From an uncultured Veillonella sp. (GTDB taxonomy: Bacteria; Bacillota; Negativicutes; Veillonellales; Veillonellaceae): 64,000 nt of DNA. A model generated the notes under the pieces. The model saw only the letters and a program-made list of their open reading frames with translations. It was not told the DNA's origin and did no database searches. This document shows positions 51,661 to 60,652 of the stretch, in pieces. Numbering within the stretch: the stretch's first letter is position 1; the number at the start of each line of letters is the position of its first letter. The stretch spans positions 5,861 to 69,860 of the forward strand of contig NZ_CALJON010000040.1 in the NCBI RefSeq assembly GCF_937981445.1, read 5' to 3'. Made by a program: the position numbers and the translations under genes.

Positions 51661-52409
51661 GCTTTATAAATGCCATCATGTTTACAATCATCCGCCACAT
51701 AATCGGCCTTTGCCTTTAATTCATCGCGCCCATTCCCCATGGCTACTTTGAACCAATCAGGACTAAACATAGATAAATCATTATAACCATCGCCAAATAC
51801 AACAACCTGGCTCGGATCCATCTCATAATAAGGCAACATCCGGCGAATTCCCTCCCCTTTGACCATCGGTTCAAAGAGAATACAATTCTCTCCATAGCGA
51901 ATTAAATCAGAACTCATATGAATAACATCCTTCGCCTTTTCCTCTTCAGGGGTCATAAAGGCAAAGATTTTATAAAAATGTTCAACTTGGCGATAATCAA
52001 AGTTTGGATTATATATATTTTTCATTACATCCCAGCCAGGATGCCAATCAATCACCTCTTTATAAGGGGTAACACGGACAAACTCATTCGTATCAGTAAT
52101 GGCCCAATAAATCTGTTTTTCTTCTAAATGGGCAATATAATCAACACAGGCCTCGCGATCCATGCCTTCCATGAAACGTATTTCATTTTCAATGGTGCCA
52201 CTGCGTCCACCATCGGCAACAAAATCAGTTAACCCGGCCATCTCGGCAAACCGACTTGCATCTACCTGCAAGCGTCCAGTGGCCAGCGCCACTTGATGAC
52301 CTTTTTGTTCCAATCGGCGCAGCGTATCTAAGGCACTTTCTGGAATAATGCCATCAGGCCATACGGCTAAGGTATTATCAATATCAAAAAAGAAAAATTT
52401 TTTCTCCAT
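51636..52409 (-). CDS. HAD-superfamily (Cof-type) phosphatase
   Basis: This 257-residue hydrolase starts at ATG 52409 (MEKKFFFFDIDNTLAVWPDG) behind AAGGA. Motif I is FDIDNTL, motif II includes ALATGRL, and motifs III/IV are the Lys region and VVFGDGYNDLSMF near residue 200. The C2-type cap lies between, as in the Cof/YwpJ group that dephosphorylates sugar phosphates, flavins and other small phosphates. The substrate cannot be assigned. Its 3' end runs into a 45-bp tandem repeat. Confidence 0.9.
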   Translation of the reverse strand: MEKKFFFFDIDNTLAVWPDGIIPESALDTLRRLEQKGHQVALATGRLQVDASRFAEMAGLTDFVADGGRSGTIENEIRFMEGMDREACVDYIAHLEEKQIYWAITDTNEFVRVTPYKEVIDWHPGWDVMKNIYNPNFDYRQVEHFYKIFAFMTPEEEKAKDVIHMSSDLIRYGENCILFEPMVKGEGIRRMLPYYEMDPSQVVVFGDGYNDLSMFSPDWFKVAMGNGRDELKAKADYVADDCKHDGIYKACKDLGFI

Positions 52410-52510
52410 TCGTCCTTCTTTCATCAACACATAGACTTCTAAATATAATTACATAAGATGCTAAATATAATTACATAGGATTCTAACGCTTTATAATACT
52501 ATATAATATA

Positions 52511-52753
52511 CTAAGCTTTATCGCGCCCCGACATGAGCTTAAAACGCTCTTTTTGCTTTACTTCTGGATATTTCTCGTGGTCTACGGGACTGGCAAACAT
52601 AGCAAGGGGTCTAATATAGGTCTTGCGCTCCCCATATAATTGCTGATACACCACAAAAGGTTCGCCCGTTTCTGAATGAATCGCAATGTCTTTTACATAA
52701 TAATACATGCCTTTAAAATGACGATACAAGCCGCCTACAACAATTTCCTGCAT
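52511..52753 (-). CDS. DUF1653 protein
   Basis: This 80-residue protein starts at ATG 52753 (MQEIVVGGLYRHFKGMYYYV) behind TGGAGG. The single DUF1653 domain is recognisable: YRHFKGMYYYVKDIAIHSETGEPFVVYQQLYGERKTYIRPLAMF. These small beta-rich proteins are common in bacteria and have no established function. It precedes the HAD gene by about 100 bp in the same direction. Confidence 0.85.
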   Translation of the reverse strand: MQEIVVGGLYRHFKGMYYYVKDIAIHSETGEPFVVYQQLYGERKTYIRPLAMFASPVDHEKYPEVKQKERFKLMSGRDKA

Positions 52754-52889
52754 TTGTAACCTCCAGGAATATACCAACTACACGCCTAAGGACTCCGCCT
52801 TGGAGACCTTGGGCCTCTCGAACACATCTTTTATGATTATTGTACCATACGCCGCACATATCAAAAAGAATATATAAAAAATTCTAAAA

Positions 52890-52985
52890 TAAAAGCTCCT
52901 CACCGTACTAGGGCCACATTCCTAAAGTTAGAACCTAATCTAACATTAGAAACATGGCTTCTATTACAATGAGAAGCTCCTATTT
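52890..52985 (-). terminator. Long hairpin terminator of ilvC
   Basis: On the minus strand AGGAGCTTCTCA pairs with TGAGGAGCTTTT with G-U pairs, enclosing nested GCCATGTT/AATGTGGC and GTTAGA/TCTAAC stems, and ends in TTTTATTTT. Confidence 0.7.
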
Positions 52986-53018
52986 TTATATAAAATTACC
53001 CAATTTAGACAATGTAAC

Positions 53019-54029
53019 TTATTTTTTTAGCCAAGACATTAATCCGCGAAGTTCTGCACCTACTTTTTCACATTCATGATTAGCAGCCTTCTCACGTTCT
53101 GCATATAATTTCTTAAAGCCCCCTTTGTAATCAGCCAAGAATTCATCAGCAAATGCACCTGATTGAACGTCTGCTAAAATGTTCTTCATCGCTGCTTTTG
53201 TATCATCAGTAATGATTTTAGGACCTGTTACATAATCGCCATACTCAGCTGTATTGGAGATGGAATTACGCATAGTTTGGAAGCCCCCTTCATAGATTAA
53301 ATCTACGATTAATTTCATTTCATGAATGGCTTCAAAATACGCATTAACTGGATTATAGCCAGCTTCTACTAAAGTTTCAAAACCAGCTTGCATCAAGGCA
53401 CAAACGCCACCGCAAAGTACAGCTTGTTCACCAAATAAATCGGTTTCAGTTTCTTGGCGGTAAGTTGTTTCAAGAATACCTGCACGGCCAGCGCCAATCC
53501 CTGCGGCCCAAGCTTTTGCAACTTCCATAGTATCCCCTGCTGGATCTTGTTCTACCGCAACTAAGCTAGGCACCCCACTGCCTTCGGTAAACGTACGGCG
53601 TACTAAATGACCAGGGCCCTTTGGTGCTACCATGAAAATATTAGCATCCGCTGGTGGCACGATTTTTTTATAATGAATATTAAAACCATGGGCAAAGGCT
53701 AAATACACACCTTGCTTAAGATTAGGTGCAATATCTTTTTCATAGGTTTCTGCTTGTAATTCATCTGGAATCAACACCATAACTACATCAGCACCTTTTA
53801 CCGCATCAGCAGTTGTCTTTACAGGAAGTCCGGCGGCTTGGGCGGCTTGCCAAGATTTTGAACCTTCCCGAAGCCCCACAGTTACATCCATACCATTGTC
53901 CTTAAGATTAAGAGCATGGGCATGACCTTGTGAACCATAACCAAGCACCGTGATTTTCTTACCTTTTAATGCATTTAAATTACAATCTGCGTCATAATAT
54001 ACTGCTGTTCCAAAAATGTTTCCTGCCAT
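53019..54029 (-). CDS. ilvC: Ketol-acid reductoisomerase
   Basis: This 336-residue NADPH enzyme makes dihydroxy acids in valine and isoleucine synthesis. The nucleotide-binding motif is VLGYGSQGHAHALNL near residue 30, with the following LREGSKSW loop suggesting NADPH. The knotted C-terminal domain has FMVAPKGPGHLVRR, TDLFGEQAVLCGG with the Mg-binding Asp/Glu, and EAIHEMKLIVDLIYEGG. Length is that of the short class I form. It is the last gene of the ilv cluster and is followed by a long terminator hairpin. Confidence 0.96.
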   Translation of the reverse strand: MAGNIFGTAVYYDADCNLNALKGKKITVLGYGSQGHAHALNLKDNGMDVTVGLREGSKSWQAAQAAGLPVKTTADAVKGADVVMVLIPDELQAETYEKDIAPNLKQGVYLAFAHGFNIHYKKIVPPADANIFMVAPKGPGHLVRRTFTEGSGVPSLVAVEQDPAGDTMEVAKAWAAGIGAGRAGILETTYRQETETDLFGEQAVLCGGVCALMQAGFETLVEAGYNPVNAYFEAIHEMKLIVDLIYEGGFQTMRNSISNTAEYGDYVTGPKIITDDTKAAMKNILADVQSGAFADEFLADYKGGFKKLYAEREKAANHECEKVGAELRGLMSWLKK

Positions 54030-54164
54030 GATAAATTCCTCCTAAATCTCTCTTCTAATTTCTCTTCCAATCTCTCTTGACCCTCTATAAACCTATACAG
54101 GATGCGGCTTATACAAAGAGCATATCTAATTTATATTACTTGGACACTCGCCAAGATAATACCA

Positions 54165-54650
54165 TTACATGCGATCACCACGGCTCATAGCGGTAATCCC
54201 TGTTTTAGCTATTTCCAACACACCATAGGGTTTCATAATATCCACGAAACCTCGCAATTTTTCTGTATCTCCAGTGAGTTCAATAATCAATGAAGTGGGA
54301 TACACATCGAGCACATTACCTCGATATATAGTGGCAATTTGCACAATCTGTGAACGTGTTTGGTCATCGGCCTTTACTTTAATCAGCATCAATTCCCGCC
54401 GCACCACATTCTCTACAGGAAATACTTTCACTTTTACTACATCAATCAATTTATAAATCTGCTTTTGAATTTAATCCAATGTATTACTATCGGCCTCTAC
54501 CGTCAAAGTAAGTCGCGCATAGCCAGGCTTGACCGTAATACCGGAGGTCATCTTCATGACTGAGTAGCCACGGCGATTAAATAGCGATAAGATTCTAGCT
54601 CCAATACCTGGCGTATTTTTTGCGATGATTAAAATCTGATGCTCATTCAT
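54165..54650 (-). pseudogene. ilvN: Acetolactate synthase small subunit gene with in-frame stop at codon 60
   Basis: From ATG 54650, which overlaps the ilvB stop, a 161-codon frame encodes a complete small subunit except for TAA at codon 60 (54473-54471). Before it lies the ACT domain (NEHQILIIAKNTPGIGARI, FNRRGYSVMKMTSGI); after it comes IQKQIYKLIDVVKVKVF and the full C-terminal domain to GDRM. The expected residue at the stop is Gln (TLD-Q-IQKQ), one base change CAA to TAA. A TTG at 54449 could restart translation and give a 94-residue C-terminal piece. Either feedback control of IlvB is lost, the two parts act as separate chains, or the base is a sequencing error. Confidence 0.88.
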
Positions 54651-56358
54651 TGTCAGGTACCCCCTTTTTGCCTACCATATCAGCAACCGTTTGGCCTGCC
54701 GGAATCATTGGATATACATTTTCCTCCCGTTCTACAATGCATTCAATCAATACACCCTCATCAGAATGTAAGAATTCATTGAGCTGCCTCAATTCTTCAT
54801 CCCGCTTAATCTGTACAGATTTTACGCCATAGGCTTTCGCTAAGGTTTGAAACTCTGGATTAATACTTAAATCTACATAGGAATATCGCTTGTCATTAAA
54901 TAATTCCTGCCACTGACGAACCATGCCCAAGAACGAATTATTTAACAGTACTATTTTTACTGGCAACTTATACTGCGTAATGAGCATAAGCTCTTGGGCC
55001 GTCATCTGAAAGCCTCCATCGCCTACAATGAGGACAACTTTCTTATGAGGAACGCTCACCTGTGCCCCAATGGCCGCTGGTAACCCAAAGCCCATCGTAC
55101 CTGCACCGCCAGAGGTGATAATGGAATTAGGTTTTGTATATTTAAAATATTGCGCTGCCCACATCTGATGTTGTCCTACATCAGTAACGATAATGGCTTC
55201 ACCACCTAAGCAATGATCTACATATTCAAGCACTTGTTGTGGTTTAAGAACGCCAGACTCAGAAGGCAAATAGCGCAATGCATATTCTTCTTTCCAAGCT
55301 CTTATTTGATGGACCCACGCTTCGTGCTCTGCCTTAGGAATGCCCTTATTAATAGCCCCCAATACCCGTTTAGCATCGCCTACTATAGGCACTTCAACGG
55401 CTTTATTCTTTTCAATTTCTGCTGGATCTATATCAATATGAATAACCGTAGCCGATTTACAAAACGCCGTTGGATTGCCTGCTATGCGATCATCGAAACG
55501 AATTCCTACAGCCAGTACAACATCGGCCTCATCAGTAGCAAAATTAGCTGCTGCAGTGCCATGCATGCCTAGCATGCCAAGGAATAGTTCATGATTTCCC
55601 GGAAAAGAGCCCAGCCCAAGCAAAGTATTCGTCACAGGAATCTGTGCCTTAGTAGCCAGCTCATAAAGTTCATCAGCGGCTCCACTTTTTAAAATACCTG
55701 CCCCAGCAATAATTAACGGCTTCTGAGCGCCCTTTAAGAGTTTGATAGCTTTTTTAATTTGTAATGGATGACCCTCATAATTTGGTTCATACCCTTCTAA
55801 ATTAAACGGTGCTTCCAATAATTTTGTAAATTCATCACGACTAATTTGACTTACTTGTACATCCTTAGGTATATCAATCAACACCGGCCCTGGTCGTCCA
55901 GTAGTGGCAATATAATGTGCTTCACGCAGCACCCTAGGCAAATCTTGAATAGACTTTACTAAATAATTATTTTTTGTAATAGGACTTGTAATGCCCACAA
56001 TATCTGATTCTTGAAAGGCGTCTTTCCCCAACAAAGAACAGCCTACTTGTCCCGTAATAGCAAGAACTGGAACCGAATCCATATGCGCCGTCATAAGCCC
56101 TGTTACTAAATTGGTAGCACCCGGTCCTGAGGTGGCTAAACATACGCCACATTGCCCTGATGCTCGTGCATAACCATCCGCTTCATGAGCAGCCCCTTGC
56201 TCATGTCTTGCAAAATAATGAGTCAAACCATCGTACTTATAGATTTCATCATAAATAGGAATGACAGCGCCCCCAGGATAGCCAAATATATGGCGAATTC
56301 CAATGTGATGTAATGTTTCTAATACGATGCGTGCCCCATTAATCATCTCTCTACTCAT
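54643..56358 (-). CDS. ilvB: Acetolactate synthase large subunit
   Basis: This 571-residue ThDP enzyme condenses two pyruvate, or pyruvate and 2-oxobutyrate. The catalytic Glu is in YARHEQGAAHEADGYARASG near residue 50, FAD/regulatory regions follow, and the ThDP motif is IVGDGGFQMTAQEL to NNSFLGMVRQWQ near residue 450. Length and order are those of the biosynthetic enzyme with FAD, not the catabolic AlsS. GGAAGG before ATG 56358 fits. It overlaps ilvN by 8 bases, so the two were meant to be coupled. Confidence 0.95.
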   Translation of the reverse strand: MSREMINGARIVLETLHHIGIRHIFGYPGGAVIPIYDEIYKYDGLTHYFARHEQGAAHEADGYARASGQCGVCLATSGPGATNLVTGLMTAHMDSVPVLAITGQVGCSLLGKDAFQESDIVGITSPITKNNYLVKSIQDLPRVLREAHYIATTGRPGPVLIDIPKDVQVSQISRDEFTKLLEAPFNLEGYEPNYEGHPLQIKKAIKLLKGAQKPLIIAGAGILKSGAADELYELATKAQIPVTNTLLGLGSFPGNHELFLGMLGMHGTAAANFATDEADVVLAVGIRFDDRIAGNPTAFCKSATVIHIDIDPAEIEKNKAVEVPIVGDAKRVLGAINKGIPKAEHEAWVHQIRAWKEEYALRYLPSESGVLKPQQVLEYVDHCLGGEAIIVTDVGQHQMWAAQYFKYTKPNSIITSGGAGTMGFGLPAAIGAQVSVPHKKVVLIVGDGGFQMTAQELMLITQYKLPVKIVLLNNSFLGMVRQWQELFNDKRYSYVDLSINPEFQTLAKAYGVKSVQIKRDEELRQLNEFLHSDEGVLIECIVEREENVYPMIPAGQTVADMVGKKGVPDNE

Positions 56359-56484
56359 GCCGACACATCCTTCCTCTTCTCTCTCAACTCAAGTTAATAT
56401 AGTATTTCAGCGAAGTGCTGTGTCTTGCACAACGCGTTTTCGCTTCCTGTTCCCCCTAATTCAGTGGCTGCTCCCCAGTCTAAC

Positions 56485-57720
56485 TCATTCAGTCACTTCA
56501 TATTCATGTACATCATTAGAATTATCGCGATAAATCTCATATCCTTCATCATATAAAGCCTTGGTTATGCGATCAATATGTTCTTCCCCATTTGTTTCTA
56601 CGGTAACGCGTAACTCCACTTCATGAAAGCGATCTAGATTTTTAAACTGATTATGTTCAAGTTTAATTACATTAGCATTTTGCTCTGCCAAAATACGAGA
56701 TACATTGACTAATTGCCCTGGCTTATCTGGCAAATTCACAGAAAAGGTAAAGATACGTCCTCTCACAATGAGCCCCTTTGTAATCATAGATGCAATAGTA
56801 AGTACATCTATATTGCCACCGCTTAGGATAGAAACTACTTTTTTACCTTTTTCTTTGAGCTTTTTTAATCCCGCAATGGAGAGGAGCCCTGCATTTTCCC
56901 CTACGATTTTATGCTTTTCAGCAACCATCAAAAAGGCTTCCATCAGTTCATAATCAGATACAGTTACAATTTCATCTACATATTCTTCAATATATTGTAA
57001 GGTTACATCACCAATCTGTTTAACTGCTGCGCCATCAGCAATAGTACTGACGCCATCAAGTGTGACTACATGATGAGCTTTCAAGGAAGCGCTAGCACTG
57101 GCCGCTCCAATGGGCTCTACACCAACAATCTTAATGGATGGATTCTTGAGCTTTGCCGCCGCTGCTACGCCTGCAATAAGACCGCCACCACCAATAGGAA
57201 CAAGTAATATATCCGCATCAGGTAATTCTTCTAAAATTTCAAGTGCTATGGTCCCTTGTCCTTCAATCACATCCTCATCATTGAAAGGATGAACAAATAC
57301 ATAGCCGTTTTCCTTTTGTAAATCTACGGCTTTTTGATAAGCCTCATCATATACTTCGCCAGCTAATACAACATCTGCGCCATATTGCCTAGTTGCCTCT
57401 ACCTTGATGAGTGGACTAGGTTTTGGCATTACAATGACTGCCTTAGTACCTAGTCGTTGTGCTGCCAAAGCCACCCCTTGCGCATGATTACCTGCCGAAG
57501 AAGCAATAACACCGCGCTGTTTTTCATCTTTAGACAATTTAGCGATTTTATTATAAGCACCACGTAATTTAAAGGATCCAGTACGCTGCAAGTTTTCTGG
57601 CTTAATATACACATCATTGCCACTTTCTTTGGAGAATACAGCACTGTGAATTAACTTGGTTTTCACCGCCACTGTCCCCAAACGTTCCCTTGCTTCTATA
57701 AAATCATATAAACTTAACAT
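56485..57720 (-). CDS. ilvA: Threonine ammonia-lyase with ACT domain
   Basis: This 411-residue PLP enzyme turns threonine into 2-oxobutyrate for isoleucine synthesis. The PLP lysine is in ENLQRTGSFKLRGAYNKI near residue 50, ASSAGNHAQGVA near 75 and the PLP-phosphate loop VPIGGGGLIAGVAAA near 180. A single ACT-type regulatory region occupies about 325-405. The length (about 410) matches the short TdcB-plus-ACT form, used for biosynthesis in many Firmicutes, rather than the 510-residue E. coli IlvA. It lies between ilvD and ilvB in the same direction. Confidence 0.92.
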   Translation of the reverse strand: MLSLYDFIEARERLGTVAVKTKLIHSAVFSKESGNDVYIKPENLQRTGSFKLRGAYNKIAKLSKDEKQRGVIASSAGNHAQGVALAAQRLGTKAVIVMPKPSPLIKVEATRQYGADVVLAGEVYDEAYQKAVDLQKENGYVFVHPFNDEDVIEGQGTIALEILEELPDADILLVPIGGGGLIAGVAAAAKLKNPSIKIVGVEPIGAASASASLKAHHVVTLDGVSTIADGAAVKQIGDVTLQYIEEYVDEIVTVSDYELMEAFLMVAEKHKIVGENAGLLSIAGLKKLKEKGKKVVSILSGGNIDVLTIASMITKGLIVRGRIFTFSVNLPDKPGQLVNVSRILAEQNANVIKLEHNQFKNLDRFHEVELRVTVETNGEEHIDRITKALYDEGYEIYRDNSNDVHEYEVTE

Positions 57721-57942
57721 CCTACCTAATCCTTTCTCTCTTCTCTTTTCTCTCTTCGCGCTTCTCTATTTGGGCTGCCCTCTTCTCTCTGCACGTCTCG
57801 CGCTACGCGGTATTTTTTAACTCCGTTAACTAGTAAAATCCACGCTTTCAACTATTGATATTCATATCCTTAGCCACCAATATTCATATTCTCAACTAGT
57901 AATGTTTACAGCCTCCACTACTAAGGTCTATGATTGCAGCTC

Positions 57943-59610
57943 TTAATCTTCATATATTTCAATAGCCCCTTGTGCAGCTGAAGATACATGAGCTGCATAT
58001 TTCTTCAAATAGCCTGTAACTTGTGGCTTATACGGTTTTAATTGAGCTTTACGACGAGCAATTTCCTCAGAGCTAAGACGCACTTCTAATTTTCTATTAG
58101 GAATATCAATATCAATGATATCCCCTTCTTCAACGATACCAATGGTTCCGCCAGAAGCGGCTTCAGGTGATACATGACCAATCGATGCGCCTCGAGTCGC
58201 CCCTGAGAAACGACCATCTGTAATTAAAGCTACATCTTTACCTAATCCCATACCTGTAATCGTAGATGTAGGGGTTAACATTTCACGCATTCCTGGCCCG
58301 CCTTTAGGACCTTCATACCGAATTACCACTACATCACCAGCTACAATCTTACCACCCATAATAGCGGCTACAGCGTCTTCTTCATTATTGAATACTCGCG
58401 CCGGTCCACTATGAACTAGCATTTCTGGGTCCACGGCACCGGCTTTTACAACCGAGCCATCAGGTGCTAAATTACCTTTTAATACGGCAATCCCGCCAGT
58501 ACTATATACGGGATCATCCCACCGATGAATTACATTTTCATCAAGTACCTTCGCGGCCTTAGCAATATCACCTTGTGCTACAAGCGCTACCGTTTGTGCC
58601 TCTTCATGAAGTCTATTATTCATAGCCAAACGATGAAGTACCGCGGAAATGCCCCCTGCTGCATATAAGTCTTCAATAAAATATGACCCCGATGGAGATA
58701 GTTTAGCTAGTTGTGGTGTTACTTCTGCGATAGCATTGAAATCATCTAAGGTAAGCTCTACCCCTGCTTCATGTGCCACAGCAGGTAAGTGAAGCGCTGT
58801 ATTAGAGGAACCGCCAAGAGCCATATCTACAGCTACAGCATTTTCAAAGGCTTCGCGAGTCATGATTTGACAAGGTCTTACATCAGCTTTAAGAACCTCC
58901 ATAATCTGCATCCCTGCCCGTTTAGCTAAACGTGTTCGTTCTGCATATACAGCAGGAATGGTACCATTACCAGGTAGGGCCATTCCCAAAGCTTCCGTCA
59001 AGCAATTCATCGTATTGGCTGTATACATGCCAGAGCAGGAGCCACAAGTTGGACAAGCCACATCTTCTACTTCAGCTAATTCTTCCTCAGTCATGAGCCC
59101 GGCTTCAACTTTGCCAACCGCTTCAAATACATCGCTAAGTCCAATTTTTTTGCCCTTATAGGTACCGGCTAACATAGCACCACCGCTAACAAAAATGGAA
59201 GGTATATTGAGTCGAGCTGCCGCCATGAGCATACCTGGCACGATTTTATCACAATTAGGAATGAAGACGAGTCCATCAAATGGTGTTGCCATAGCAGTTG
59301 CTTCTATGGAGTCAGCCACGATTTGACGTGTTACTAAGGAATACTTCATGCCAATGTGATTCATAGCCGTACCATCGCAAATTCCAATCGTGTTAAACTC
59401 CATTGGAATGCCACCGGCTTCACGAATCCCATCCTTAACGGCTTGCACTAGATTGCGTAAGTGCATATGACCAGGAATGATTTCATTAAACGAATTGGCA
59501 ATGCCGATGACAGGCTTACCGATTTCTTCATTAACAAATCCTAGTGCCTTGAGTAATGATCTATGTGGCGCTCTCGCCACCCCTTTTGAAAAATTATCGC
59601 TCCGTTTCAT
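57943..59610 (-). CDS. ilvD: Dihydroxy-acid dehydratase
   Basis: This 555-residue Fe-S enzyme dehydrates dihydroxy acids to 2-oxo acids in valine, isoleucine and leucine synthesis. Cluster ligands appear in FIPNCDKIVPGMLMAA near residue 120 and CPTCGSCSGMYTANTMNCLTEALG near 190, and the C-terminal ITDGRFSGATRGASIGHVSPEA is conserved. AAAGGAGAG before ATG 59610 supports the start. It is the first structural gene after the leader peptide, attenuator and repeats at 59640-60172. Confidence 0.95.
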   Translation of the reverse strand: MKRSDNFSKGVARAPHRSLLKALGFVNEEIGKPVIGIANSFNEIIPGHMHLRNLVQAVKDGIREAGGIPMEFNTIGICDGTAMNHIGMKYSLVTRQIVADSIEATAMATPFDGLVFIPNCDKIVPGMLMAAARLNIPSIFVSGGAMLAGTYKGKKIGLSDVFEAVGKVEAGLMTEEELAEVEDVACPTCGSCSGMYTANTMNCLTEALGMALPGNGTIPAVYAERTRLAKRAGMQIMEVLKADVRPCQIMTREAFENAVAVDMALGGSSNTALHLPAVAHEAGVELTLDDFNAIAEVTPQLAKLSPSGSYFIEDLYAAGGISAVLHRLAMNNRLHEEAQTVALVAQGDIAKAAKVLDENVIHRWDDPVYSTGGIAVLKGNLAPDGSVVKAGAVDPEMLVHSGPARVFNNEEDAVAAIMGGKIVAGDVVVIRYEGPKGGPGMREMLTPTSTITGMGLGKDVALITDGRFSGATRGASIGHVSPEAASGGTIGIVEEGDIIDIDIPNRKLEVRLSSEEIARRKAQLKPYKPQVTGYLKKYAAHVSSAAQGAIEIYED

Positions 59611-59638
59611 TAGTCTCTCTCCTTTATCGAATTAATCT

Positions 59639-59661
59639 TGACGCTTGCCAACTAGCGTCTT
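59639..59661 (-). promoter_or_regulatory. Hairpin before the ilvD ribosome site
   Basis: GACGCT and AGCGTC pair around 9-10 nt, about 30 bp before the ilvD start. It may affect translation or mRNA processing. Confidence 0.45.
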
Positions 59662-59683
59662 ACTCATCTTTCTCAATTCCCTT

Positions 59684-59873
59684 GCCTTGAAGTCTCTCAC
59701 CTCTTCAAAGCCTCTCTCTCTTCTTTCTCAATTTCCTCGCCTTGAAGTCTCTCACTTCTTCAAAGCCTCTCTCTTCTTTCTCAATTTCCTTACTTTGAAG
59801 TCTCTCACCTCTTCAAAGCCTCTCTCTTCTTTCTCAATTTCCTCGCTTTGAAGTCTCTCACCTCTTCAAAGCC
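59684..59873 (-). repeat. 53-55-bp tandem repeat, four copies, each with a hairpin
   Basis: Hairpin cores lie at 59684-59712, 59739-59767, 59792-59820 and 59845-59873. On the minus strand each is GCTTTGAAG (or a close variant), AGGTGAGAGA, CTTCAAAGC, followed by a purine-rich spacer GAGGAAATTGAGAAAGAAG. The copies are nearly identical and lie in the leader mRNA between the attenuator and ilvD. Confidence 0.88.
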
Positions 59874-59920
59874 AGCTGAAATGCCTATCTCCGTAAACTC
59901 TTTTTTAGCTCCTTTGATTA

Positions 59921-59952
59921 ATAAAAAAAGACGATTCCTAGGAATCGTCTTA
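59921..59952 (-). terminator. Attenuator terminator of the ilv operon
   Basis: AAGACGATTCCT and AGGAATCGTCTT form a perfect 12-bp inverted repeat; on the minus strand it ends in T7. It lies 75 bp after the leader-peptide stop. A segment within the leader peptide (60076-60087) can pair with the terminator's 5' arm region (59945-59956) at 10 of 12 positions, forming an alternative antiterminator. Confidence 0.82.
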
Positions 59953-60025
59953 AAAGTCGTTATAACAATATGAGGATGTGTTTAAAAAATCATACTACAG
60001 CACGCCTATACTCACTATTAACTTG

Positions 60026-60172
60026 CTAAGCCAATGCATGTTGCATCGGGAGTATAGGGAAATGATTCTTTAAAACCTTCAAGACGAAGCCTGTTAAGTT
60101 TTGTTCATTTCTAATGGCAATAATGTCAATAATCACCAGCAAGCTAATAATGACTAAAACAACTGTTAACAT
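60026..60172 (-). CDS. ilvL: ilv operon leader peptide (branched-chain-rich)
   Basis: A 48-residue frame starts at ATG 60172, eight bases after AAAGGAG, and ends at TAG 60028-60026. Fifteen of its first 20 residues are Ile, Leu or Val (VVLVIISLLVIIDIIAI). It is followed by an intrinsic terminator and then ilvD. This is the arrangement of classical attenuation: when charged tRNA for these amino acids is short, the ribosome stalls in the run and an antiterminator forms. The stem CCTATACTC/GAGTATAGG around its stop codon and the antiterminator pairing support this. The alternative is a small single-helix membrane protein; the hydrophobic run would suit that too. Confidence 0.75.
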   Translation of the reverse strand: MLTVVLVIISLLVIIDIIAIRNEQNLTGFVLKVLKNHFPILPMQHALA

Positions 60173-60209
60173 GACTTCTTCTCCTTTCCTCTACTTTATA
60201 CTACGACGG

Positions 60210-60239
60210 ATTATACTTAATTTAATCAACCCAACGCAA
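60210..60239 (-). promoter_or_regulatory. Probable promoter of the ilv leader
   Basis: On the minus strand TTGCGT (60239-60234) and TATAAT (60215-60210) are spaced 18 bp. The predicted start is about 60203, about 30 bp before the leader peptide. Confidence 0.6.
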
Positions 60240-60449
60240 TTTCGAATGAGTACATCACCATATATGTAAATCGCTTCTTAATTGCGTATGAATCATCATA
60301 CTAGGATTTACATCGCCAAAAATTCTTTACCGAGAAAACTACTGTTCACTCTAAATGAATTGTTCCACTGCAAGTGTATCCATGTCCATTATATTAGCAC
60401 TCTTATGAGAAAAATGCAACACTTTTTTACAATTTTTTTTGATTTTCTT

Positions 60450-60505
60450 AAAAAAAGACACTAACTTCATTAATCATAACAATTTAACAAAGTTAGTGTC
60501 TTTAT
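60450..60505 (-). terminator. Terminator of the APC permease gene
   Basis: On the minus strand AAAGACACTAACTT pairs with AAGTTAGTGTCTTT and is followed by T-runs. It separates the permease from the ilv leader. Confidence 0.85.
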
Positions 60506-60598
60506 AATATGAATTAACAACTGGTAACCTAAAATACCATCCTATTAACTTAATTTGAGGACCTTCATAATGATATCCGTAATGATGTTCCTACAGGT

Positions 60599-60652
60599 CA
60601 CGTCCTACATAGCACATCCTACATGGTATGTCCTACATAATACCTCTTACGA
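60599..60652. repeat. 14-bp tandem repeat, about 3.5 copies
   Basis: Units at 60599-60612, 60613-60626 and 60627-60640 share CATCCTACAT(A/G)(A/G) with a partial fourth. They lie directly at the 3' end of the APC permease gene. Confidence 0.75.

Noticed and set aside
59645..59851. 68-residue Leu/Ser-rich plus-strand frame
   Set aside because: It is the complement of the 53-bp hairpin repeats in the ilv leader and only reflects their periodicity.
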